Notes: a model not told the origin generated them from the letters alone. Positions 8,452-20,339 are shown, counted from the stretch's first letter. The stretch is 46,479 bases of DNA from JANLTP01 sp031363055 (GCA_031363055.1 JANLTP010000224.1:1-46479); one strand, 5' to 3'. Translations and numbers: made by a program.

Positions 8452-10862
8452 CTACTTCGTACCCATTGAGGGCGATATCGGCACAACGACATTGCGCCGG
8501 CGCCCGGTCAGCATGGCCAGCGGCCGGTAAAGCCCGGCCGCCATCAAGATCGCCATCAGCAGGCAAGCGAGCGCGACCAGAATCGGGTGTTCGGCCAGCA
8601 ACCAGCGTAACTTGGTCATCCACGGGATCTCGCCGAGAAAATAGGTGGCGCTGGCCCTGGTCGACTGCAGCGCCTTCTCGCCGACGACCACGAAGTCGCC
8701 ATTGACGGCGGCGAGCTTTTCCGGGTCGACCAGCAGATCGTCGATGCGCCCAAGGTCGGCACTCTTGTCGGCGTACATCATCACCACGCTTCTCTGCGGC
8801 TTGAGCGGTGATTCGAATCCCATCATCGCGACCAAGGTGCCAGGACCGGCCAGGCTGATTTCGCCCGGCGGTTTGGCCATCGGATCGATGTCCTGCTGTT
8901 CCCATCGAAACAGCGGGCGCCAACTGACCTGTGGCTCGCGTACCGTCCGGACACCGTCGAGAACGCTCATCGGCAATTGTTTCTCCCACGCACTGAACAA
9001 GCGCTGATCAGTGGCGGTCGAGATGATCAGAAGATCCTTGTCGGCCGATTGCTCGATCTCGGATATCTTCACCAACGCATGGCGAGTCGCCGGATGACCG
9101 GTCGATTCGCCGAGTCGGGTCAGCGTGGTGAGGAACAGTCTGATCTCGGCGATACCGGGCTTGTCGGGCAGTACGACACTGGTCTCACCGAGGTCCGCCA
9201 GTCGTGTGAACGGGTAGCCGAGTCGCGTGAAATAAGCGAGGTTCGGCAGCGCGGCAAAGCGCGGAAACTGGCTGAAATCCAGGGTCGACTCGGCGTCGAT
9301 GGCACCGACAAAATTGTTCGGTGGCAAGCTCTCGCAATTACCCGACTGAATAATGTCGGTCGTGTAACCGAACTGGAGCTGGTCGCGACCGCTCAGCGCG
9401 TAGGCCGGCAGAAAGAGATGCGCCTCGCGCACCGAAGCATTGGTCGCGTCGAGGCTGCCAAACAGCGATGATTGATGCACGGCAGTCAACTCGGTTTTCT
9501 CGTTCAGCGCGATGGCGTCAATGAAGTTGTTGTTCAGTGCAACGGCGAGGCTCGAATTGCGATGCTGCGGCAGGCGCGTTGCCCGGTAGCGCAGGCGCAT
9601 CGGTGCGCCTTCGGTCCTCCAGGTAAAGACGTCGGGCGGCACCCGATAGTTCAACCGAATGACCTCGGGGAAATAACCCTCGGCGCGTAATTCCTCGGCA
9701 CGCGCCATTTCGCCAAATCTCATCGGACGGTCGGTCTTGACCCAGGTCGGTACGTCATTGGGTAAACGCGGTGCTGCTTCGATCTCCTTGGTCAGGACTG
9801 CATGCTGGCCGGACAGCGTGCGATGCGCGAGCACCAGGGTGCGGGCGGCGCGCATCAACTCGGCTTCGCTGGCGCCACTGACCACCAGCAGTCTGGCGGT
9901 GGGATCGAGCGGATGGCTCAGAACCGTCAGTCGGGAACCGCTGCCGGCCTTGATGGCGCCGACGCTCTCGTTGCCGTTCAGGAACACCACGGCATTGCCC
10001 ATGGGCAGCTCATTCAGGTACGGCGTGACCCGCATCCCTCGACTGCCGGCCAGCGTTCCGAACCAGGAGGCGGCGACACCGGCGGCGCGCAAACTCGAAA
10101 ATGACGGATCGGCTGCGAACACGAACGACAGATTCAGCGGTCGCGGATCAGCGCGGTCCAGAAAGGGTGCGGGTAGTAGTTTCAAATCCGGCGCGAGGTT
10201 GCGCGGCACGACTGCCAGTTCGATCTTGGTCTGATCATTGAGGTTCAGCCAGATCGAAGGGTGCAGCGGATTGCTGCATTGGCGGGTGTAGTCGCCGATG
10301 AATTCGAAGCGCAACTCGTTACTCTCGGCCAGCAACGCCGGCTCGAGTCTGACCTCACGACTCACGCCACTGGCTCGCGCACGCGGCAACGCGTCGAGCA
10401 TTTGCAACTTGCCGTTCAGAAAGACTTTCAGATGACTCAAGTCCTCGAGCAGCGACGGCGAGAATTCATAGCCGACGGTCAGCGTGGCGGCGACCACCTC
10501 TTCGTCGGCGCGTACGCCAAACGGTAACAGGCGCGTGTTGGCACCACCGCGTAATTTGATCGCGCCCCACGCTCCAAGTTGCTTCAGACCGAGGGTCACG
10601 CGGCGCGCATTGGCCGCAATCGCTGGGGCATCGCCTCTGGGTCGATCAACTTCGCTGGCAGCGGGCGCAGCGCGTTCGGCAGCGGGCGCAGTACGTTCGG
10701 CGACGGCCAGCGCCATGCCAAACGTACCGCAAAATGCGCCGCCCAGCACCGCATGAATCAAAACCGCAACCACAGTGGCACAGAATCGATGCAGCGTTCG
10801 ACGCGTTCGATGCGTCCGAATCACAGGCAGATGTTGCTCGCGTTCCATGCTCTTTTCCAAAA

Positions 10863-10866
<4 letters not shown>
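8452..10866 (-). CDS. bcsB: BcsB, periplasmic cellulose synthase subunit
   Basis: The 804-residue protein has a signal peptide/N-terminal anchor (about 28-55), a long beta-rich periplasmic region and one C-terminal membrane helix (about 762-785) followed by Arg-Arg-Arg. Blocks such as L-x-L-x-FS-PSLL-DLSHLKVFLNG, CSNPLHPSIWLNL and SGNCESLPPNNFVGAID are typical of BcsB. BcsB guides the polymer from the BcsA channel across the periplasm, and its C-terminal helix packs on BcsA. The start overlaps the stop of the BcsA-like gene by ATGA (10863-10866); a second ATG at 10848 with GGAA upstream is an alternative. An in-frame 21-bp duplication gives a repeated AERxAPA motif near the N-terminus. The protein looks complete. 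Confidence 0.93.
10657..10698 (-). repeat. 21-bp direct repeat in bcsB
   Basis: Two adjacent 21-bp copies, differing at two bases, encode a duplicated Ala/Pro-rich stretch just after the BcsB signal sequence. The unit keeps the reading frame. Confidence 0.85.
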
Positions 10867-12457
<1,591 letters not shown>

Positions 12458-12461
<4 letters not shown>

Positions 12462-13219
12462 CGCCGGCTTGCGACTTTTAGCCGCTCGAGCAACCAGCGA
12501 CCCAACTGGTCAATGTCGTGACTGGCCTGGCTGTGCGGGTCGTGCTCCAGGCTGGTCACCTGCAAGGCCAGCGCCTCCCGAATACCTTCGTCACGGCTAA
12601 CGAAAATCGGGGCGAGTCGCTCGCCGAAATGGCCGCGCAGCAATGCCGCTGAATCGATCGCGAACGCATCGCGCGGATCGTACTTGTTCAACACAAAGTA
12701 GCAGTTCGCCGGTACCGTATGCCGGTACAAGCTGTGCTGCATATCGGGTAGGGTTGCGTACGACGCCGCATCCGGTTGCAAGATGGTCAACACGATCTGG
12801 CTATTGGCGATCGCGTGTTGCTGAAAGACCGAAAGGCCCGAGGGCGTATCGATGAAGGTGATCATGGATTCGCGGTCGCGGGATACTTGTTCGGTCAGCC
12901 AGCTCGGATTGCCGGCGAGCCGGTCCTCGAATGCCTGGAGCTGCCTGCCGACACCATCGCCAAAGGCAATGCAGCGCACGCCGTTTGCTTCAGAGACCAC
13001 CGGTGTGGGCGCCGCTGCTGCATCGCTTGCGCAATTGACCAGGCCCTGCGAGCGACGGCTTCCAAGGCCCAGATGCCAGCTCAGATTGTTCTGCGGATCA
13101 AGGTCAATCGCGGCGACTCGATGGCCGCCGAGGCGACGCGCGACGGCGGTCGCAAGGCTCGCCGTCAGCGTACTCTTGCCGACGCCGCCCTTGACCGAGA
13201 CCAAGCTGACAATCGTCAT
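12458..13219 (-). CDS. bcsQ: BcsQ, ParA-type ATPase of the cellulose machine
   Basis: The 253-residue MinD/ParA ATPase has a full deviant Walker A (KGGVGKST, residues 10-17), AAIDLDPQNNLSWHLGL, and FIDTPSGL. The block TILQPDAASYATLPDMQ and the order bcsD-P-Q-A-B identify BcsQ (older name YhjQ). BcsQ is needed for polar localisation and activity of the cellulose synthase in E. coli. Its start overlaps the upstream gene stop by ATGA (13216-13219), and its stop overlaps the BcsA-like start by ATGA (12458-12461), suggesting translational coupling. Confidence 0.9.
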
Positions 13220-13902
13220 CGGCGCGTCATCCGACTGCTGGCGAGCGATCTTCGGCGCGTCGTTCTGACGACTGTCGACGCCGCCTGACCGCGCAGGCGA
13301 TCGAACAGCGAGACCAGTGAGGGTCCATCTGATGCGGTCGCGATAGCGACGGGTGCAACTGCGACAGGTGCAACTGCGACTGCGGCGACGGGCACGACCG
13401 CGACGGCTATTTCCACCGAACCAGCATCGATGTCATCCGGCGCCGCTGGCTCGACCGCATCCACCGAGGCCACGGCCGCCGTTGGCAGCGCCGGACTGGC
13501 GAGGAGGTCGGCGTTCAGACGCTTCAATGCCTTCGCGATATCAGAGTCGAACTGCGGTATGAAATCGCCTGCAGACGACTTGGCTGATGGCGGCAGTTCC
13601 GCCGGCTCCAGTCGGTTCTTCTTCTCCTCGTCCGACAACGGCACCGACGATTCCGCCGGCGTTGCGTGTGAACGAAAGATGGGCCAGCGGCTCATCAGCA
13701 GGTCATCGGCCACAATCGGTTGAATTCTGGCGGCTGGAGGCGATTCGGCCGGGGCGGCCGGGGCGGCAGCGGGCGCGACTGCCGGTGCAGACATTGACGA
13801 TGCAGACGTCGACGATGCAGGTACCGCATTCGAAGCCGGGTTCGATGGCGCGCGTTCCTGGGGCTGCGCCTTGAGCGAACGCAACAGATGTTCAAAATTC
13901 AT
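13216..13902 (-). CDS. BcsO/BcsP-like Pro/Ala/Val-rich protein
   Basis: The 228-residue protein is mostly disordered: Ala/Pro/Ser-rich from 15 to 60 and repeated V-A-V-A-P-V units near 165-190, made by direct repeats around 13355-13420. It has short conserved-looking ends, MNFEHLLRSLKAQ at the start and GPSLVSLFDRLRGQ near the end. Small Pro-rich proteins ending in an LFxRL-type motif (BcsO, BcsP) are known between bcsD and bcsQ in several bcs operons. No enzyme motif is visible. It overlaps bcsD and bcsQ by ATGA at both ends. I cannot say which of the two families it belongs to. Confidence 0.65.
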   Translation of the reverse strand: MNFEHLLRSLKAQPQERAPSNPASNAVPASSTSASSMSAPAVAPAAAPAAPAESPPAARIQPIVADDLLMSRWPIFRSHATPAESSVPLSDEEKKNRLEPAELPPSAKSSAGDFIPQFDSDIAKALKRLNADLLASPALPTAAVASVDAVEPAAPDDIDAGSVEIAVAVVPVAAVAVAPVAVAPVAIATASDGPSLVSLFDRLRGQAASTVVRTTRRRSLASSRMTRR

Positions 13903-14396
13903 ACAGCGGCCATCGGCGAAAGTTGCTTGCGGGTGGCGAATCTGAAGTTCAGGCGCATGCCATCCTCTTCAGTCGCAACGAAGTGCACGTCGAATTCCTC
14001 GCCGGCACCCAGTTCCTTGAAGCCGGCCTGATAGAAACCCTCGAGCAGGCCGACGCTCCAGGACAGGCTGTCGCTGCCGAAGGCCTCGGCCAGCGGCGCG
14101 TAGTAGTGCTGAATCGACACATGATCAGGCTGCTCGGCAAAGTCGACCAAGCCCCAGTTCAACTCGCCCCATAGGGCGTTGAAGGCCTCGGCAAGGTCGG
14201 CCAGCGAGCGGGAGCCGGCGTACTGATCGGCCACCGACAGCGCGAAGCGCCTGCCAACGCTGCGGAACAGTTCGCGCAGCGACGACGTGTCATCGCCCGC
14301 CGACTGACTCAATTGCTGGGACAAAGCGCGCAGGATCGGCGACCACTGCAGCGGTACCTGCTGCGATCGAAAGTATTGCTCCAAGGCGTAGCTCAT
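13899..14396 (-). CDS. bcsD: BcsD, cellulose synthase subunit D
   Basis: The 165-residue protein fits the BcsD/AcsD family in length (about 156 in Komagataeibacter) and pattern: RELFRSVGRRFA, LADLAEAFNALWGELNWG, VSIQHYYAPLAEAFG, WSVGLLEGFYQAGFKELGAGEEFDV. BcsD forms a periplasmic octameric ring through which glucan chains pass and which helps crystallisation. No signal peptide is visible, as in other BcsD proteins. It follows the lipoprotein gene by 24 nt and overlaps the next gene by ATGA. Its presence marks a type I bcs operon feature. Confidence 0.9.
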   Translation of the reverse strand: MSYALEQYFRSQQVPLQWSPILRALSQQLSQSAGDDTSSLRELFRSVGRRFALSVADQYAGSRSLADLAEAFNALWGELNWGLVDFAEQPDHVSIQHYYAPLAEAFGSDSLSWSVGLLEGFYQAGFKELGAGEEFDVHFVATEEDGMRLNFRFATRKQLSPMAAV

Positions 14397-14420
14397 GTTT
14401 GGGTTCCTCGTCGTGGGGTC

Positions 14421-16457
14421 CTATGACCCGGTTTGTGGTGGCGCGCGAAAGCGCAGTTGCCAACGGTGCGTGCCGGGCGCCAGGTTGCTGAACTCAACGG
14501 CGACACGATGCTCGTCCAGGCGAAACGTCCGGGCGCTTGGCTCGCGTTGTCCGTCACTTTGTCCGTCGGGCAGCAACTCCACCAGGGCCTCGGCGTACGG
14601 CGGAAAGACGATGGTGGTGACCGCATGCTGCAGCGGTGCGCCGTCGGCGATCCGCACCGTCAACACCGGCCGCGCGTTCGTGCCTTCGACAAAGGCGCTG
14701 ACCCGTTCGCGATCCCGCCACCAGTGGGCGATCTGACTCGCCGTACCGCTCCACAGCGTGCCCCGATAGCGCTTCAGTTCATCGGCCACTTCGCGCAGAT
14801 TCTCCATCGGCAAAATGCCCTGATTGGGCTGGCGCACGACCATCACGCCACGCATCTGGACAGTTGCGGCGAACTCGGCATAAAACGACTTCAGCGCCGC
14901 TTCGACATCGCCCTCTTCAGCGGCATCCTCCGGTCCTCGCTGCGCACGCGGAAAGACCACTACCGACGGGCTGCCCACCGGCGCCTCGGCGTCGGGCGGA
15001 CTCGCGACCGGCAACAGCGCCTCGGATGAATCCTGCATCGCAATGTAGTGACCGAAGCCGCGCTGGCGGATCAGCGCTTCGGTGGTCTTGTCGTACGATT
15101 CCAGCGGCGCGTGAAAACTCGGGTGGACTGGCAAATCCAGGCCTGCTTCGCGGATCTTCGCGAGCGCCGAATCGATGCGTTTAGCCTGGACGTCTTTCGG
15201 CTGACCGGCGAACGGTGCGAACTTGTCGGCCTCGAGCGCCAACTCGTGACCGCGGCCGAGCAAAGTCTGCAGGCGCGGCGCCGATTGCTTCGCCAAGTCA
15301 CCGATGGTGTAGATGGTCGCGCGAACGCCCGCGTCCTCGAGGTAGGCGCCGAACGCGACGTCGGCATCGAGCATGACTTCAATGTTATCGAACGCGAACA
15401 GCAGCGCACTTTGCGCCGCGCTGGGCCAGGCGGCGACGCTGGCGCTGGGCAGGCGCATCAACCAGAGTAGCGAGTCGTACAGCAGTGCCTCGATCAGCCT
15501 TGGATCGCTGGTCTGCCACAGCCGTTCGGGCAGGCCCAATGCGACGATCCGCGAGCGAACACCGTTCGCATAGGTGCGCTCGTCGTAGTGCCCGACTGTG
15601 GTCATCCGCCCTTCGCGAAAATTGCGTGACCAGTCCATGATGTGAACCGCCGGGCTCTTGGCCGCGAAGCGCAACGGAAACCATCCGGGCACCCGTTCGG
15701 TCCAGATACGGTGTCCGGCCGGCAGACTATGCGTGATCGGCGCCTCGCCGCGCGGCATCAGAAAATTGTCATCATTCTCCTGGGCCGTGGTGCCCACGAC
15801 CTGGGTGTCGAGCGCGCGCTCCATGAACCCGAAACCCAGCCAGGCGCCGGTTTCGCTGCGCGCGCCGCAAGCCCAGGTGACCAACACGCTGGCACCGCGA
15901 GCGCGAAAATCGACGATTGCCTGACGCTCGCCGTTCGACAAGGCGATCGTTGACGGCAATATCAATAGCGCCGGCTCGGCCCGGTCGATTTCATCGGCCC
16001 GAGTGGCAATCTTGTACGGGATTTTGTACTTGACGAGCACGTTCTCCCAGGCCGCGCGTGACAGGTCGGCGTCGAATCCGCCCGCTTGCAGATAGTGACG
16101 GGTCGTATCGGAGGAATAGAGCAACACACGTGGCACGAAGGTCGCTTGAGTGCTTGATAACGTCGCAACGAAGCTCGAGCCTGCGCTGGTTTCCGGATTG
16201 CCTTGCGCGAAGGCACCGGCCGCTGGATTGAGCTTCTTGAAGGCGTCGTCAGCGATCAGATAGCCACTGGGCGGGCTCTCTTTCGCGGTTTTTGCCGCGT
16301 TCTTGCTGTTTCCCGGCGAGCTACCACTGGCACAGGCAACCAGCATCAGGCAGGCCAGCGCCGCAACGGGCAGGCGCAAAGGCCTGCAAGCGAGTGTTGC
16401 GCGTTGTGCACTGGCCACAATCCGGTCGCGCAGCGCTAATCTGCCGAGGATTCTCAC
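14421..16457 (-). CDS. Lipoprotein with amidotransferase-like and degenerate NodB-like domains
   Basis: I start this 678-residue protein at GTG 16457, 8 nt after AAAGGG; the frame stays open to 16619 but those 54 residues look non-coding. The lipobox is L-V-A-C (Cys42). Residues about 109-206 look like a class I glutamine-amidotransferase-like fold (VLLYSSDTTRHYL, ALLILPSTIALSNGERQAI, ASVLVTWACGARSE). Residues about 350-560 look like a polysaccharide-deacetylase (NodB) barrel. Its metal motifs are changed: the usual DDG is FDN (Asp357, Asn358), and the H-S-x-x-H loop reads HELALEAD. It ends in a beta-rich domain. As first gene of the operon it may act at the periplasmic face on the polymer, but as a binder rather than a standard deacetylase. 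The fold assignments are from pattern only. Confidence 0.65.
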   Translation of the reverse strand: MRILGRLALRDRIVASAQRATLACRPLRLPVAALACLMLVACASGSSPGNSKNAAKTAKESPPSGYLIADDAFKKLNPAAGAFAQGNPETSAGSSFVATLSSTQATFVPRVLLYSSDTTRHYLQAGGFDADLSRAAWENVLVKYKIPYKIATRADEIDRAEPALLILPSTIALSNGERQAIVDFRARGASVLVTWACGARSETGAWLGFGFMERALDTQVVGTTAQENDDNFLMPRGEAPITHSLPAGHRIWTERVPGWFPLRFAAKSPAVHIMDWSRNFREGRMTTVGHYDERTYANGVRSRIVALGLPERLWQTSDPRLIEALLYDSLLWLMRLPSASVAAWPSAAQSALLFAFDNIEVMLDADVAFGAYLEDAGVRATIYTIGDLAKQSAPRLQTLLGRGHELALEADKFAPFAGQPKDVQAKRIDSALAKIREAGLDLPVHPSFHAPLESYDKTTEALIRQRGFGHYIAMQDSSEALLPVASPPDAEAPVGSPSVVVFPRAQRGPEDAAEEGDVEAALKSFYAEFAATVQMRGVMVVRQPNQGILPMENLREVADELKRYRGTLWSGTASQIAHWWRDRERVSAFVEGTNARPVLTVRIADGAPLQHAVTTIVFPPYAEALVELLPDGQSDGQREPSARTFRLDEHRVAVEFSNLAPGTHRWQLRFRAPPQTGS

Positions 16458-16808
16458 CCTTTTTTCCCTTTTCGAATTCAAGCCCTGGTGGTAGCGCACA
16501 TGACGCCTTCGAAGCGAAAGGTGGCTCAATCCGAACTCGACGAGAAGATTTGACCGACGCGGCTTTAGCCTCGGGCGACGAATGGCGGCTGCCAAGCCAA
16601 TCAGTGGTAAAAAACACAAAGCGTTCAGTGTTCACCGAGTTTTGGCCAGCGACCGGATTGAGCGGGCCGCCATTTCGCGCCACCAGCGATTCACAGTAGC
16701 ATTGCTCCCTCAGAATTTTTACCTCTGGCGCCAGCAATATCGGCCATTGAACAACCGCAGCCGTTCAACGGGACCGTCGAGGCGCCAGCGCCCACCGGAG
16801 AATTTTCC
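16458..16808. other. Intergenic region between polysaccharide operon and ilvD
   Basis: These 351 bp lie between two divergent genes and should contain the promoter of the long leftward operon and that of ilvD. I see no strong -35/-10 pair and no riboswitch-like structure. A GGAG site directly precedes ilvD. No coding frame here is convincing. Confidence 0.5.
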
Positions 16809-18503
16809 ATGACCGCCAACCGCCGCTCCCGCAACATTACCGAAGGCGTCGCCCGCGCGCCGAACCGCTCGATGTATTACGCGATGGGCTATGTAAAGTC
16901 GGATTTCGACAAGCCCATGATCGGCATTGCCAACGGTCACTCGACCATCACGCCCTGTAACTCCGGCCTGCAGCCACTGGCCGACGCGGCGGTGATAGCG
17001 ATCAAGGCCGCCGGCGGCAATCCGCAGACCTTTGGCACCCCGACTATTTCGGACGGCATGTCGATGGGCACCGAGGGCATGAAGTACTCACTGATCTCGC
17101 GCGAAGTCATCGCCGACTGCGTTGAGACCGCCGTGCAAGGCCAGTGGATGGACGGCGTCATGGTCATCGGCGGCTGCGACAAGAATATGCCCGGCGGCAT
17201 GATGGGTATCGTGCGCGCCAACGTACCCGCCATCTATGTCTACGGCGGTACGATCAAACCGGGCCACTGGAAGGGCAAGGACCTGACGGTGGTGTCGGTA
17301 TTCGAGGCGGTCGGCGAGTTCTCGCGTAACCGCATGAGTCAGGAAGACTTCGAAGGCATCGAGCGCAACGCCGTACCTGGCACCGGATCATGTGGCGGCA
17401 TGTTTACCGCCAACACCATGTCATCCTCGTTCGAAGCGCTCGGCATGAGTCTCATGGGTTCATCGACCATGGCCAATCCGGATCACGAAAAACTCGACTC
17501 GACCGCGCGCTCGGCGCACGTGCTGGTCGAGGCCGTCAAGAAGAACTTGCGGCCACGCGACATCGTCACCCGCAACTCAATTGAAAATGCGGTCACCCTG
17601 ATCATGGCCACCGGCGGCTCGACTAATGCGGTGCTACATTTTCTCGCGATCGCCCATTCGGCCGGCGTCACCTGGACCATCGATGACTTCGAGCGGGTTC
17701 GCAAGAAGGTTCCAATCATCTGCGACCTGAAGCCCTCCGGCCAGTATGTCGCGACCGATCTGCATAAGGCCGGCGGCATTCCGCAGGTCTTGAAAATCTT
17801 GTTGAACGCCGGCCTGTTGCATGGCGATGCGATGACGATTACCGGTCGCACGCTTGCGCAAGAGTTGGCGGGCGTTCCGGATCAACCGCGCGCTGATCAG
17901 AAAGTCATCTTCCCGATCGAGAAAGCGCTCTACAAGCAGGGCCACCTGGCGATTCTGAAGGGCAACCTTTCGCCCGAGGGCGCGGTCGCCAAGATTTCCG
18001 GCCTCAAGAATCCCTCCTTGACCGGTCCGGCGCGCGTCTTCGATGATGAGCCGTCGGCGATGAAAGCCATCATGGAAAACCGGATCAACGCCGGTGATGT
18101 GCTGGTGTTGCGCTACCTGGGCCCAAAAGGTGCACCGGGCATGCCGGAGATGCTGGCGCCGACCTCGGCGCTGATTGGCGCCGGACTCGGTGAATCAGTC
18201 GCGCTGATTACCGATGGCCGCTTCTCCGGCGGTACCTGGGGCATGGTGGTGGGTCACGTGGCGCCGGAAGCAGTTTCCGGTGGCAATATTGCGTTGATCG
18301 AGGAAGGCGACAGCATCACTGTTGATGCCCACAAGCTGTTGCTGCAGTTGAACATCAGCGATGCTGAAATGGCCAAGCGTCGAGCCACCTGGCAGCCGCC
18401 GAAGCCGCGCTACACCACCGGCGTGTTGGCCAAGTTCGCCAAGTTGACCTCGAGCGCCAGCAAGGGCGCCGTCACCGATCTGTTTGATTCGTCAGGTTCC
18501 TGA
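16809..18503 (+). CDS. ilvD: Dihydroxy-acid dehydratase
   Basis: This 564-residue enzyme dehydrates 2,3-dihydroxy acids to 2-keto acids in valine, isoleucine and pantothenate synthesis in the cytoplasm. The Fe-S cysteine motifs GGCDKNMPGG and PGTGSCGGMFTANTM are present, as are the long conserved ILKGNLSPEGAV and the C-terminal GRFSGGTWG and HVAPEA blocks. Length is normal for the family. The ATG at 16809 has GGAG 10 nt upstream. It sits 3 nt before prfC, so the two are probably cotranscribed. Confidence 0.97.
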   Translation: MTANRRSRNITEGVARAPNRSMYYAMGYVKSDFDKPMIGIANGHSTITPCNSGLQPLADAAVIAIKAAGGNPQTFGTPTISDGMSMGTEGMKYSLISREVIADCVETAVQGQWMDGVMVIGGCDKNMPGGMMGIVRANVPAIYVYGGTIKPGHWKGKDLTVVSVFEAVGEFSRNRMSQEDFEGIERNAVPGTGSCGGMFTANTMSSSFEALGMSLMGSSTMANPDHEKLDSTARSAHVLVEAVKKNLRPRDIVTRNSIENAVTLIMATGGSTNAVLHFLAIAHSAGVTWTIDDFERVRKKVPIICDLKPSGQYVATDLHKAGGIPQVLKILLNAGLLHGDAMTITGRTLAQELAGVPDQPRADQKVIFPIEKALYKQGHLAILKGNLSPEGAVAKISGLKNPSLTGPARVFDDEPSAMKAIMENRINAGDVLVLRYLGPKGAPGMPEMLAPTSALIGAGLGESVALITDGRFSGGTWGMVVGHVAPEAVSGGNIALIEEGDSITVDAHKLLLQLNISDAEMAKRRATWQPPKPRYTTGVLAKFAKLTSSASKGAVTDLFDSSGS

Positions 18504-18506
18504 GGC

Positions 18507-20090
18507 TTGTCTACGCTAATAGAGGAAGTCGCCCGCCGCCGAACGTTTGCGATCATCTCCCATCCGGACGCCGGCAAGACCACCTTGACGGAGAAGTTGC
18601 TCTGGTTTGGGGGTGCCATTCAGGTCGCCGGCGAGGTCCGGGCGCGCAAAGCCTCGCGGCATGCGGTGTCGGACTGGATGGAGCTGGAGAAGCAACGCGG
18701 CATTTCCGTGACCTCGTCGGTCATGCAGTTTCCCTATCGCGACTGCGTCATGAATCTGCTCGACACCCCGGGCCATGCCGACTTCTCGGAAGATACCTAT
18801 CGCACGCTGACCGCCGTTGATGCCGCTGTCATGGTGATCGACTCGGTCAATGGCGTCGAGGCGCAAACCATCAAGCTGCTCAATGTCTGTCGGCTGCGTG
18901 ATACCCCGATCATTACCTTCATCAACAAGCTCGATCGCGAAGGCCGCTCGCCGATCGAGTTGCTCGACGAAATCGAAAGCGTGCTCAACATTCGATGCGC
19001 GCCGATCACCTGGCCGATCGGCATGGGCAAGCGCTTTCGCGGCGTCTACCACTTACAGAGCGACCGGGTCTATCTATTCGATCCGAAGGCCGATCGTGCG
19101 CTGGGCGCCGTCATCGAGGGCATCAACAACCCGCAAGTCGATGCGCAACTCGACTACCAGGCCGCCGAGTTGCGTACCGAGATTGAACTGGTGCGCGGCG
19201 CCTCGAATGAATTTGAGCTTGATGCCTATTTACACGGCAAACTGTGCCCGGTGTTTTTCGGCTCGGCCGTCAATAACTTTGGCGTTTCGCTGCTGCTCGA
19301 CGCCCTGTCCGATCTCGCCCCGCCACCGCAAAGCCGGGCCACGGAAAGCCGCGTGGTCGAAGCCAACGAGTCAAAATTCTCCGGCTTCGTGTTCAAGATT
19401 CAGGCCAATATGGATCCGAAACACCGTGACCGTATCGCCTTCGTGCGCGTCTGCGCCGGACACTTCAAGCGCGGCATGAAACTCAAACACGTCGCCAGCG
19501 GTAAAAGCATTGCGATCAATAATGCGATCACCTTCATGGCGCAAGACCGCAACACCACCGATGAAGCGTTCGCGGGCGACATCATCGGCGTACCCAATCA
19601 CGGCACGATTCATCTCGGCGACGCGTTTACCGAGGGTGAAGACCTGACCTTCACCGGTATTCCGTCGTTTGCGCCGGAGCTGTTTCGATCGGCCCGGCTG
19701 CGTAATCCCCTGAAGTCAAAGCAATTGCACAAGGGCCTCGATCAACTGGCCGAGGAAGGCGCCACTCAGGTGTTCAGACCGTTGGTCTCAAACGATGTGA
19801 TTCTCGGTGCGGTCGGTGTCTTGCAATTTGATGTCGTCGCCCATCGTCTCGAACATGAATACGCGGTTGATGCGCAGTTCGAGCCGTGCGCCGTCAGCAC
19901 CGCCCGATGGTTGACCGGCAATGCCGATGAGGTCAAACGACTGGTCGCGAAAGATCCGATCAATGTCGCCATCGACAGTTCGGGCGCTTATGTTTATCTG
20001 GCGCCCAACATGGTCAATCTGCGACTGGCGCAAGAGCGCTACCCGGACGTTGTGTTCGCGCCGACCCGCGAGGTACAGGCAGTCGGCTGA
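18507..20090 (+). CDS. prfC: Peptide chain release factor 3
   Basis: The 527-residue GTPase recycles RF1/RF2 from ribosomes after termination. The start is TTG 18507: it gives the usual N-terminus (M-S-x-L-x-x-EVARRRTFAIISHPDAGKTTLTEK), and GAGG lies just upstream at 18502-18505. GTPase motifs are HPDAGKTT (19-26), DTPGH (about 87) and NKLDR. EF-Tu-like domain II and the RF3 C-terminal domain follow at normal length. It overlaps nothing but ends directly against the convergent small Trp-rich gene (stops at 20088-20090 and 20091-20093). Confidence 0.96.
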   Translation: MSTLIEEVARRRTFAIISHPDAGKTTLTEKLLWFGGAIQVAGEVRARKASRHAVSDWMELEKQRGISVTSSVMQFPYRDCVMNLLDTPGHADFSEDTYRTLTAVDAAVMVIDSVNGVEAQTIKLLNVCRLRDTPIITFINKLDREGRSPIELLDEIESVLNIRCAPITWPIGMGKRFRGVYHLQSDRVYLFDPKADRALGAVIEGINNPQVDAQLDYQAAELRTEIELVRGASNEFELDAYLHGKLCPVFFGSAVNNFGVSLLLDALSDLAPPPQSRATESRVVEANESKFSGFVFKIQANMDPKHRDRIAFVRVCAGHFKRGMKLKHVASGKSIAINNAITFMAQDRNTTDEAFAGDIIGVPNHGTIHLGDAFTEGEDLTFTGIPSFAPELFRSARLRNPLKSKQLHKGLDQLAEEGATQVFRPLVSNDVILGAVGVLQFDVVAHRLEHEYAVDAQFEPCAVSTARWLTGNADEVKRLVAKDPINVAIDSSGAYVYLAPNMVNLRLAQERYPDVVFAPTREVQAVG

Positions 20091-20339
20091 TTAATTGGCG
20101 CGCCTCGCCTTCGGCCCTTTGGTTTCGAACTGTTCCTTGATCCGTTCCTTGCGACGCTTTTCGGAGTCAATTTCGTCGCTCTTGCGCTTATCCCTGCCGA
20201 GCATTTTCTCGAACACCTCGAACCAGAGAAATGCAACCGCCAGGGGTGCCAGCACATAAGGCCAATCGAGCTCGGCAAACGGCCCTACTTCGAGCCACTT
20301 CAAAAGCACGCAGACAACGCCGATCCATAAGACGAACAT
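20091..20339 (-). CDS. Small Trp-rich membrane protein (TIGR04438 type)
   Basis: The 82-residue protein starts at ATG 20339. Two hydrophobic segments (about 2-14 and 26-44) with the pattern MFVLWIGVVCVLLKWLEVGP...LDWPYVLAPLAVAFLWFE are followed by a highly charged tail rich in Lys, Arg and Glu. This is the betaproteobacterial 'small Trp-rich protein' family; its function is unknown. The longer open frame upstream of 20339 is not part of the family. Because the family is lineage-restricted, this gene is the best taxonomic hint in the window. Confidence 0.85.
   Translation of the reverse strand: MFVLWIGVVCVLLKWLEVGPFAELDWPYVLAPLAVAFLWFEVFEKMLGRDKRKSDEIDSEKRRKERIKEQFETKGPKARRAN

Noticed and set aside
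16458..16619. 54-residue N-terminal extension of the deacetylase-like lipoprotein
   Set aside because: It puts a long Arg-rich stretch before the lipobox; GTG 16457 with AAAGGG upstream gives a normal lipoprotein signal.
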